Origin: a virus | Length of the DNA stretch: 34,084 nt | IMG/VR virus record: IMGVR_UViG_3300035689_000053 | Span: 1 to 34,084 of that record | Reading direction: 5' to 3' (one strand) | In this document: piece by piece, positions 6,470 through 13,229 of the stretch | Numbering within the stretch: the stretch's first letter is position 1 | Layout: each line of letters starts with the position of its first letter | Translations under genes and position numbers: made by a program | The notes under the pieces: generated by a model | Database searches by the model: none | Seen by the model: the letters and a program-made list of their open reading frames with translations, nothing else | Told to the model about the DNA's origin: nothing

Positions 6470-6850
6470 ATGTCCGTATATAAAACTTATACGCCACTGA
6501 AGATAGGCGAAGGATATCGCACTTACGCGAACATCGAAGACGGTCTGTATAAAATTTTCTTAGATGAAAACGTAAAGCGCGAGTTTACCGATGCCACTTT
6601 ACCCAATGAGATCAAGGTCATAGTCGGTCTAATCAACGCCTATGACTGGGAGAAGATTCACCAGAGTAGTAGGCACACAAGTATCACAGATCAGCCTAGC
6701 GAAAATTACGCGATGGTGTGGATGTTCGACGATGCCGCTTACCCACCCGTGCTTATCGACATAGGTTGGCGGTACAAGCAGCACTACTGTCTCGTATTAC
6801 CCACCCCCCTCTTTCAAGAATTACGTGGAGGTATGACAATGTCAGAGTAG
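6470..6850 (+). CDS. Hypothetical protein
   Basis: A 126-residue protein without a recognised domain. It starts one base after the previous stop. The C-terminal third (WMFDDAAYPPVLIDIGWRY) looks like beta strands of a compact domain. The last codons overlap palindromic site 7. It lies between the AAA/VWA module and the VRR-NUC gene and has tight coupling to both. The function is unknown. Confidence 0.6.
   Translation: MSVYKTYTPLKIGEGYRTYANIEDGLYKIFLDENVKREFTDATLPNEIKVIVGLINAYDWEKIHQSSRHTSITDQPSENYAMVWMFDDAAYPPVLIDIGWRYKQHYCLVLPTPLFQELRGGMTMSE
6832..6846. promoter_or_regulatory. Palindromic 15-mer, site 7
   Basis: TATGACAATGTCAGA has one mismatch at position 2 and keeps the core. It covers the end of the preceding gene and lies 30 bases upstream of the VRR-NUC start codon. 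It marks the downstream boundary of the motif-rich early region. Confidence 0.65.
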
Positions 6851-6876
6851 TAACTATTCCTATTGAAGGAGCCACT

Positions 6877-7155
6877 GTGACGCCTGAAGCCAAAGTCAAA
6901 GCGAAGGTAAAGAAAATTCTTATGGAGATGGAAGCGTATTACGCGATGCCGATGGGAACTGGTTTCTTTTCTTCTGGTGTCCCAGATTTTTTAGTTTGTA
7001 AACAAGGCTTGTTTTATGCTATAGAGTGTAAAGCAAATGGCAACAAACCGACTGCGCTGCAACTAAAGCATCTTGATGATGTGCGTAAAGCAGGTGGAGT
7101 TGCCTTAGTTATAGACGAGTCAAACGTAAATCAGTTGAAGGAGTTAATGAAATGA
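6877..7155 (+). CDS. VRR-NUC domain nuclease
   Basis: A 92-residue single-domain protein of the VRR-NUC branch of the PD-(D/E)XK nucleases. Visible catalytic residues are D37 in GVPDFLV and E50/K52 in AIECKA, with Q62 in the following TALQLKHL helix. Stand-alone phage VRR-NUC proteins of this length are thought to be structure-specific nucleases acting in replication or recombination. The GTG at 6877 is chosen over an upstream frame opening because AAGGAG (6866-6871) precedes it and the family begins here. It overlaps the next gene by four bases. Confidence 0.85.
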   Translation: MTPEAKVKAKVKKILMEMEAYYAMPMGTGFFSSGVPDFLVCKQGLFYAIECKANGNKPTALQLKHLDDVRKAGGVALVIDESNVNQLKELMK

Positions 7156-7538
7156 GTAGGAAGAAAGTTAATAAGTCTGAGGTAATCCGCAAGTATTTTA
7201 CTGCGGGTTTGTCGGTCAAAGAAATCAAAGAAAAAACGGGTTACAAAGATTCGCTAGTGCGACTTGTGATTCGTAACTACAAGAACAAGGCCAAACCGTC
7301 AAGAATTCTTGCAGCAATAACTGAGATCAAGAACGACATAGTAAACAAACCGCTTCACTACACGACTGGTGGTGTCGAGACGCTCGACTTCATCGAAGCC
7401 AAAGATTTGAACTACCGCTTAGGCAACGTAGTCAAGTACGTGGTACGTGCAGGTAAGAAGCACACCGATCCTGTTGAAGACCTAAAGAAAGCGCGGTTCT
7501 ATCTTGACCGTGAAATCACTGTCCGTGAGAGGGCTTAA
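7152..7538 (+). CDS. DUF3310 protein with N-terminal HTH-like segment
   Basis: A 128-residue protein. Residues about 63-124 form a DUF3310 domain with NKPLHY, DFIEA, NVVKYVVRAGKK and DLKKARFYLDREI blocks, often annotated as a phage nucleotide-kinase-like protein without firm biochemical proof. Residues about 8-45 resemble a helix-turn-helix (AGLSVKEIKEKTGYKDSLVR), so this looks like a fusion of a DNA-binding segment to DUF3310. The start overlaps the VRR-NUC stop by ATGA. Confidence 0.8.
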   Translation: MSRKKVNKSEVIRKYFTAGLSVKEIKEKTGYKDSLVRLVIRNYKNKAKPSRILAAITEIKNDIVNKPLHYTTGGVETLDFIEAKDLNYRLGNVVKYVVRAGKKHTDPVEDLKKARFYLDREITVRERA

Positions 7539-7540
7539 TC

Positions 7541-8359
7541 ATGTCTAAAAGAGTTAAGTATACTTATCAAGTCGAGACCATCGACGCAAAGAAAGCGCGT
7601 CAGTATCTGTCCAATGTTCACGTTCGTCAGAAGGGGCGTGACTTCAAGGGCGTGATCCAGACGTATGCCGATGCGATGAAGAATGGCACATGGGATACCG
7701 ATGTAGCCCAAACCATTTCATTCGATAACACAGGCGCGTTGATCGACGGGTGGCATAGACTTCACGCTGTTGAACTGGCGAATGTCTCGCTGCCTTTTCT
7801 CGTCGCCCGTAACGTCGAGCCGCATGCGTTCGCACACTACGATGCAGGTAAAGCGCGATCCCTAGCGTTTCGTCGTGGCGTAGAAAACAATCGTCAGGCC
7901 ATCATTGGTGCGCTCATCAGAACTGCGTTGTATCCGTATGGCACTAGCCGCCACACGGTCGAGCAGAGCGAAGTCACTGAGAACTTTGCGCGTGAGTACC
8001 TCGACTACTTTGACGAGCATGCCACTAGCACCAACAAGGCGCGGGTCAGTACGGCGTCCTGCCGTGCGGGAGTTATCTTGTCTTTGATGGCTCATCCAGA
8101 TCGTAAGTCCACGATCATCTACGCATACAACGACATGATCCACGGAAATTTTGAAAAAGCGCCACGTTCCGTGTCTAACTTGTATAGACGTTGCTTAGAA
8201 GACAAACGACTGACCAACATGGATTACGTCGCGTTGGCGTGGCATGCGTTCAATCCGCACAAGTTCGGGAACCTCAAACTCGTTGTACGTGACTTGAGCA
8301 GCGACATCCACGACATCCAGAACAAGGTTCTCAAGGACTTGAAGGGAGCCATCCAGTGA
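7541..8359 (+). CDS. ParB/Srx-fold-like phage protein
   Basis: A 272-residue protein whose N-terminal 110 residues resemble the ParB/sulfiredoxin-like domain of phage proteins: an ISFDNTGALIDGWHRL block holds D69-G-W-H-R73, matching the DGxHR signature. The C-terminal 150 residues are helical and of unknown role. Family members include NTP-dependent ParB-like proteins and nucleases; which activity applies is unclear. The start is two bases after the previous stop, with GAGAGGG upstream. A link to the repeat array at 209-586 as a partition-type protein is possible but speculative. Confidence 0.7.
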   Translation: MSKRVKYTYQVETIDAKKARQYLSNVHVRQKGRDFKGVIQTYADAMKNGTWDTDVAQTISFDNTGALIDGWHRLHAVELANVSLPFLVARNVEPHAFAHYDAGKARSLAFRRGVENNRQAIIGALIRTALYPYGTSRHTVEQSEVTENFAREYLDYFDEHATSTNKARVSTASCRAGVILSLMAHPDRKSTIIYAYNDMIHGNFEKAPRSVSNLYRRCLEDKRLTNMDYVALAWHAFNPHKFGNLKLVVRDLSSDIHDIQNKVLKDLKGAIQ

Positions 8360-8994
8360 ACACCATACAGATCGGTCGTAAGCGACTGAGCGAGATCGTG
8401 TGGGGCATCATTGATGAGGAAGTCGTTGACCTGCCGTGGGCTGATATAGAAAAGATCATAGTGGCGCAGAATCAACTGCGATACCGCGCTGACTACAACA
8501 CTGGGTCTGTACCGATGAGTGATGCTGAAGAATTATTCCGCATCGTTCGTTTCTTCAAGCCCGATGCCATAGCAGAAGTCGGCACGTTCATCGGCGTGTC
8601 TACTTTGACGATGAACCTCGCCTGTAATCGTATGGTGGACATCTACACCTGTGATGTGTCGAACGATATCAATTTAGATGTACCCAACATCTTTCAGTAC
8701 CCCAAGAAGCCCTCGCATGAGATGTTCTCTGACATGGCTGAGAAGAACGCGAAGGTAGACCTAGTCTATCTTGATGGTCGGCTGAGTCAGCAGGATGTTG
8801 AGCCGCTGAACAAGATCATTCACGAGAAAACCGTGTTTGTCATGGATGATTTTGAAGGAGTCGAGAAGGGTGTCGTCAACGCGATGATGCTAGAGTCAGT
8901 AGGTAGAGTTCTTATCTATCCTCGCGAAGGCAGGAAGACTGCCATTTCAATACCGCTTACTGTCTTACAAATCGTACCGCAGGAGCCAACATGA
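8356..8994 (+). CDS. Class I SAM-dependent methyltransferase
   Basis: A 212-residue protein with a Rossmann-fold methyltransferase core: motif I is AEVGTFIGVST (about residues 73-83), and the DLVYLDG segment (about residue 135) is the strand-4 motif, as in the Methyltransf_24 type. The substrate is not evident; no DNA-methylase catalytic tetrad such as DPPY or NPPF is seen, so a small molecule or sugar substrate is more likely. The GTG start overlaps the preceding stop. It opens a cassette with two glycosyltransferase genes, suggesting joint modification of a glycan or another phage or host component. Confidence 0.75.
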   Translation: MNTIQIGRKRLSEIVWGIIDEEVVDLPWADIEKIIVAQNQLRYRADYNTGSVPMSDAEELFRIVRFFKPDAIAEVGTFIGVSTLTMNLACNRMVDIYTCDVSNDINLDVPNIFQYPKKPSHEMFSDMAEKNAKVDLVYLDGRLSQQDVEPLNKIIHEKTVFVMDDFEGVEKGVVNAMMLESVGRVLIYPREGRKTAISIPLTVLQIVPQEPT

Positions 8995-9110
8995 TTAGGT
9001 GGATGCTTGATATGTGGAGACGGTGGAAGTGGGAGCGTAAACGAGCATGGGCGCACGTGCCGCCACCTGAGTGGGCAGCGAAGCGTGGAACAGGGAGAGA
9101 CTACTGGTGA
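8991..9110 (+). CDS. Tiny Trp/Arg-rich protein
   Basis: A 39-residue frame beginning MIRWMLDMWRRWKWER and ending in TGRDYW. It overlaps the previous stop by ATGA and the next GTG start by GTGA, and so fills exactly the gap between two coupled genes. Seven tryptophans and many arginines give an amphipathic basic peptide. The coupling at both ends argues that it is translated; its role is unknown. It could also be a simple ribosome-bridging peptide. Confidence 0.55.
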   Translation: MIRWMLDMWRRWKWERKRAWAHVPPPEWAAKRGTGRDYW

Positions 9111-10969
9111 GCGAAGAAACCAAACAGAAAAGCCTAGCCGAGTTTGCACAAGCCATTTACAAGATGGGCTTTGAGACGGCTGAGAGCGGCAAGTACGACG
9201 AGGCTATTGGCCTTCTGACTAACGTACACATCACTCTACCAATTCTCACGGCAGTCGAGTTGCAGATTGGGCGATGCCATTGGGAGATGCACCGTTGGGA
9301 ACTAGCACGGCAGCATTTTGAAATCGCTACCCAACTGGAGCCGCACAACGACGATGCAGGATGGACTGTTGGACTTCTAGCCCTGCAGATGGGTGACTTC
9401 AAAAAGGGTTGGGAAGGCTACGAGCGGCGATGGGGAAGTAAGTCTTTCAAGTCTCCCAAACTTCACACCAAGCACCCGCAGTGGGAGCGTGGCAAGGGGC
9501 TACGCCGCCCGATCATCTGGTGTGAGCAGGGCATCGGTGATCAGATTCTTTACGGGTCTTTGATTGAAAAGTTAGCCAAGGAAGTAGACGAGATCACGGT
9601 GATGATCGACCTGCGCGTGGCTAACCTCTTTCAGCGTGGGTGCAAGGCGAAGAACGTCAAGTTCATCTCACACAACTCACGAGTGAAGATGAGCGAACAC
9701 GACTCGCACATACCGATTGCCTCTCTGGGTAAATACTTCATTAACTCAGTCCGAGATATCGCGCCGAGCGTGACGTTTGGCTACATCAAGGCCGATCCAG
9801 AGCGCGTGGCTATGCTCCGTAAAGAGTATGGATTCCACGAAGGTGATTTCGTTGTAGGGCTTACGTGGACAAGCACCGCGCCGATCATCGGCGGTCACAA
9901 GTCTGTGCCGCTTGAAGCGTTCCGTCCGATACTGGACAAGCCGCATTTGAAGTTCATCAACTTACAGTACGGGGACTCACAGAGAGACGGCGATGGGTTT
10001 CATCCAAGTCTCATCACCACGCACATCGATACCTTTTTCGACATGGAGAATGTCGCTGCGCTCATGGAGATATGTACCGTAATCATCTCGCCCTCGTGCG
10101 CGAACGTGCATCTGGCAGGGGCGATGGGCAAGGATGTTCTACTTCTTGATGCCAACAAACTCTGGTACTGGAACAACCGTGTGGGCAACGAAAGCCTCTG
10201 GTACTCCGGTGTCAAAATCTTCCAACGCGAGAACATGAACGCGCCGTGGGACTTGCAGTTGAGCCAAGTCCAAGAAGAACTTGAAGTGATGTTGGGTGAA
10301 CGCCAACGACGACGCCAGACTTTCGTTTTCTTCCACGTGGGCAAGGACATTTCCTACCCGCAGAAGATGGTCAAGTCCGTCTTGCGTCATAACCCCGACG
10401 CAGACATCATCATGTGTACCGACACCGATACACCGGATGTGATGGGCATCACTGATCGCTACGAGACGGAGATTGATACCGACAATCTTATGTATGCCCG
10501 TACCATGGCATACACCAATCTGAAACTCGACCGCCCCGCCATTTATGTCGATACCGACATGATCATCCAGAGCGAGATTGATGTAGAAGAAATACTGAGC
10601 GGGACGCAAGTTGCGTTTTGCCGCCGGTCGTTCAACGGCGATGACAAGTTCAACATAGAGCAACGTGGGCTGCGCTTTGATGAATACGAGGGCAAGTCCA
10701 TCGGAGATATTTACCCTTATGTGGGTTGCATGGTGGCTACGCGAGACGGTGGTGTGTGGGCAGACATTCTGTCTATCTTCAACAGCCTAGAGCCGAAATT
10801 TAAGAAATGGTACGGCGATCAAGAAGCACTGCGTATCTACGCAGAAAAGTACGGATGCGCGGAAGCACCAGAATCAGTTTATGGATGCTTACCGGAACAC
10901 AAGCATGACGATGCGAAGATCGTCCATTACAAGGGGCCAAGCCGTAAGAAACTATTTGAGGGTGTATGA
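9107..10969 (+). CDS. TPR-GT-B-GT-A glycosyltransferase fusion
   Basis: A protein of about 620 residues with three parts. Residues 1-115 hold TPR-type helices. Residues about 125-400 resemble a GT-B enzyme of the GT9/GT41 type, with WCEQGIGDQILYGSL near the start and SPSCANVHLAGAMG near the end, the usual donor-binding region. Residues about 405-620 resemble a GT-A enzyme of the GT8 type, with the metal-binding DTDMI motif (about 480). The GTG at 9107 is preferred over an ATG at 9071 because GGGAGAG lies 8 to 9 bases upstream and it couples to the small gene before it. It probably transfers sugars to a surface glycan or to modified phage DNA. Confidence 0.8.
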   Translation: MSEETKQKSLAEFAQAIYKMGFETAESGKYDEAIGLLTNVHITLPILTAVELQIGRCHWEMHRWELARQHFEIATQLEPHNDDAGWTVGLLALQMGDFKKGWEGYERRWGSKSFKSPKLHTKHPQWERGKGLRRPIIWCEQGIGDQILYGSLIEKLAKEVDEITVMIDLRVANLFQRGCKAKNVKFISHNSRVKMSEHDSHIPIASLGKYFINSVRDIAPSVTFGYIKADPERVAMLRKEYGFHEGDFVVGLTWTSTAPIIGGHKSVPLEAFRPILDKPHLKFINLQYGDSQRDGDGFHPSLITTHIDTFFDMENVAALMEICTVIISPSCANVHLAGAMGKDVLLLDANKLWYWNNRVGNESLWYSGVKIFQRENMNAPWDLQLSQVQEELEVMLGERQRRRQTFVFFHVGKDISYPQKMVKSVLRHNPDADIIMCTDTDTPDVMGITDRYETEIDTDNLMYARTMAYTNLKLDRPAIYVDTDMIIQSEIDVEEILSGTQVAFCRRSFNGDDKFNIEQRGLRFDEYEGKSIGDIYPYVGCMVATRDGGVWADILSIFNSLEPKFKKWYGDQEALRIYAEKYGCAEAPESVYGCLPEHKHDDAKIVHYKGPSRKKLFEGV

Positions 10970-11151
10970 AAAATACAGATGACGATTGGGATAGTGAGTG
11001 GGATCGTATGACTCACACTTCGACCGACTACAAGAGAGAGATACGCGAGATGCGTGAGCGAATCAGATGGTACGTGTCTCGCATTGAAGAACTGGAAACT
11101 GAGGTGAGACAGTTGAAAAGTACAGACGCAAGATGGGTGCAAGAGCCATGA
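10966..11151 (+). CDS. Small coiled-coil protein
   Basis: A 61-residue protein: an acidic N-terminus (DDDWDSEWD), then a charged helix (about 20-52) with heptad-like I/L spacing typical of a coiled coil. It starts by ATGA overlap with the fusion glycosyltransferase. No family is recognised. Two similar small coil proteins occur at 12502 and 15072, each next to a larger enzyme gene. Confidence 0.55.
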   Translation: MKNTDDDWDSEWDRMTHTSTDYKREIREMRERIRWYVSRIEELETEVRQLKSTDARWVQEP

Positions 11152-11187
11152 TTAGCGAAGACATGAAAGTATGAGGGGAGAAAGCAA

Positions 11188-11547
11188 ATGACATCTGTGC
11201 ATCAGAAGAAAGAACTAGGCCGTTGGCTACTGCCGGGCGCGGAGGGTGTCCAGCAGTTTGGAGTAACCCGCAAACCCCACGCATTTCACCGCGCCATGAT
11301 GCGAATATGTTTTGGCTGGCAGTGGATGGACAAGGAACTGACTTGCGACTACTGCAACCTTTACCCAAGGCTACGTAAGAAAACACACTGCGAAGAGTGC
11401 GCCCGTTCTCTGGAAGGCGGCGAGTTATATAACGTGATCAAACTTGCCGAGAAAGCCGGGATCGTATTCGGAATAAACAGCACGGAAATCACAGTGCAGA
11501 AATTGGAGAAGTTCCTTGCTCTAGCACAGGGGATCAAGAAGACATGA
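11188..11547 (+). CDS. Hypothetical zinc-ribbon-like protein
   Basis: A 119-residue protein with a CDYC-x12-CEEC pair around residues 53-72, consistent with a zinc ribbon. The C-terminal 35 residues form a helix-rich segment. GGGGAGAAAG lies upstream of the ATG. It overlaps the next glycosyltransferase gene by ATGA. The function is unknown. Confidence 0.6.
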   Translation: MTSVHQKKELGRWLLPGAEGVQQFGVTRKPHAFHRAMMRICFGWQWMDKELTCDYCNLYPRLRKKTHCEECARSLEGGELYNVIKLAEKAGIVFGINSTEITVQKLEKFLALAQGIKKT

Positions 11548-12221
11548 AAATCTTTATTGGTTGGGACAGCCGCGAAGACATCGCGTACCAAGTGTGCCGT
11601 CACTCTCTGCTCAAGCATACGTCCGTGCCGCTTGAGATTCAGCCGATCAAACAACAGGAGATGCGCGAACGGAACCTGTACTGGCGTGAGCATGACCCGT
11701 TGTCATCGACAGAGTTTTCCTTCACCCGTTTCCTCGTGCCGCACCTTGCAGGGTACAAGGGGTGGGCGGTGTTCATGGACTGTGACTTTTTCTGGCGAGG
11801 TGATGTCGCTGCGTTGCAGGACTACATGAACCCGTACTACGGCGTGGTTGTAGTGAAGCACGACTACAAGCCGAAAGAGTCAACGAAGATGGACGGGGCG
11901 GTGCAACATCAGTATCCGCGTAAGAATTGGTCGAGCATGATCCTGTGGAACTGTGAACACTTACACGTTAAGACGCTCACCCCCGAGATCGTGAACCGTG
12001 AGTCTGGCATGTACCTTCATCAACTGAGGTTCTTGTGGGACGCATGCATAGGCGATCTGCCGATTGCCTACAACTATCTGGAAGGGTGGCATACGAAAGA
12101 TGATTGCCCGAACCCGCAAGCCGTTCACTTCACCAGAGGTGGGCCGTGGTTCAAGGATTGGGTAGATGTTGAATATGGGAAAGAATGGATGAACGTAGCC
12201 AAGGAGATTGTTCATGAGTGA
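11544..12221 (+). CDS. GT-A fold glycosyltransferase (GT8-like)
   Basis: A 225-residue protein starting MKIFIGWDSREDIAYQ, the nucleotide-sugar-binding start of a GT8-like family found in phages and bacteria. The metal-binding motif is D79-C-D81 in FMDCDFFW. The C-terminal half has an HxxGGPW-type end (HFTRGGPWF), as in related sugar transferases. It is separate from the GT-A domain in the fusion at 9107-10969, so the cassette holds three glycosyltransferase domains. It starts by overlap with the previous gene. Confidence 0.8.
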   Translation: MKIFIGWDSREDIAYQVCRHSLLKHTSVPLEIQPIKQQEMRERNLYWREHDPLSSTEFSFTRFLVPHLAGYKGWAVFMDCDFFWRGDVAALQDYMNPYYGVVVVKHDYKPKESTKMDGAVQHQYPRKNWSSMILWNCEHLHVKTLTPEIVNRESGMYLHQLRFLWDACIGDLPIAYNYLEGWHTKDDCPNPQAVHFTRGGPWFKDWVDVEYGKEWMNVAKEIVHE

Positions 12222-12492
12222 GATTAAGAAAGAGACGGTCGAGGACGATGATGCATACTTGATCATCCCCGAAGAACACGTGAAGAAGATTGCCATGCCC
12301 GAAACGGTGTGGGCGAAGATCGACGATGACGGTAAGTTGGAAGTGCTGCGGTGGGACATCATTGAGATTTACTCCGCAGAGTTCGACTCGCTGAACCGTA
12401 ACGGTAAAACCAAGTCTCAGACGCACGTGATTTGCAAACTGCTGACGTTGGTACGCGATCAAGTCAAACGAGACTTCATCGTGCCGAAGTAG
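12214..12492 (+). CDS. Small acidic hypothetical protein
   Basis: A 92-residue protein. The ATG at 12214 is preferred because AAGGAG (12201-12206) precedes it, and it overlaps the glycosyltransferase end by eight bases. The N-terminus is acidic (VEDDDAYLIIPEEH), followed by a beta-like WAKIDDDGKLEVLRWDIIE stretch and a basic C-terminal helix. No family is recognised. Confidence 0.6.
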   Translation: MSEIKKETVEDDDAYLIIPEEHVKKIAMPETVWAKIDDDGKLEVLRWDIIEIYSAEFDSLNRNGKTKSQTHVICKLLTLVRDQVKRDFIVPK

Positions 12493-12501
12493 AGTCCAAT
12501 A

Positions 12502-12684
12502 ATGGAAACTGAAGAAGACATCTTGGACTTGATTCGTGCGTTACCGAACGAGATCAATGACACTGGAACAACTACAGAATTTAAGTTCCTCACCGTAGGT
12601 GGGGTGCTTTGGGCATGTCACGACGAGATCAGGCGGCTGCGCGAAGAAGTCGCCACATTAAAAAAGGGTGGTAAGAAGAAATGA
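12502..12684 (+). CDS. Small coiled-coil protein
   Basis: A 60-residue protein with an acidic start (METEEDILDLI) and a C-terminal helix (DEIRRLREEVATLKK) typical of a coiled coil, ending in a lysine tail. The ribosome binding site is weak. It overlaps the next gene by ATGA. The function is unknown. Confidence 0.5.
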   Translation: METEEDILDLIRALPNEINDTGTTTEFKFLTVGGVLWACHDEIRRLREEVATLKKGGKKK

Positions 12685-13229
12685 TTTATTCGAGTGCAGG
12701 GCCGTTACCAAGACATACGTATTGTTATGTTCAGCCACACACGTTTGGTAACAGTGACTGGGAGCGAGTGGCGTGGTTTGGGCTAGTGAGCCATCCCGGT
12801 CGTACTTGGGGTTGTCACGTTATGTTGGAGTGTGGGGCAGTGTATCGGAACGTGCCGCTGCACAGACTCATGCACAAGGTATCGACCACGACAATGAATT
12901 GGATGCCGTGCGATAGCCAGACTTGGGATTGCTACGGACATCACTTCAGCGTGGTGGAGTATCCGTTCCTTGAAGCCGTAACAATGCGCGTTCGCCTGCG
13001 TTCTAAAGAAGAACTGACTGGGCGATACATGTTCACAGCCATACCTATGCTTGATGGATTTAGTTTGGAACCAGAACAGTCCAAAGAGTTTTACTTCATC
13101 AAGTTAGACAACGGCAGGTTTACGGCGCAGCCCACTAATCATGTACTCGTGCAAGACAAGTCGTTCATCACTGAATCTGAGTGGCCTAGGCTTGAGCGTC
13201 AGACAGAAACATGGAGCGTCGATCCATGA
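12681..13229 (+). CDS. Hypothetical protein upstream of the DNA polymerase
   Basis: A 182-residue protein rich in aromatic residues, cysteine and histidine, with predicted beta strands throughout; no domain is recognised. It contains WDCYGHHFSVVEYPFLE near residue 80 and a GRYMFTAIPMLDGFS segment. It is coupled at both ends (ATGA with the neighbouring genes), so it is co-translated with the polymerase. Confidence 0.6.
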   Translation: MIYSSAGPLPRHTYCYVQPHTFGNSDWERVAWFGLVSHPGRTWGCHVMLECGAVYRNVPLHRLMHKVSTTTMNWMPCDSQTWDCYGHHFSVVEYPFLEAVTMRVRLRSKEELTGRYMFTAIPMLDGFSLEPEQSKEFYFIKLDNGRFTAQPTNHVLVQDKSFITESEWPRLERQTETWSVDP

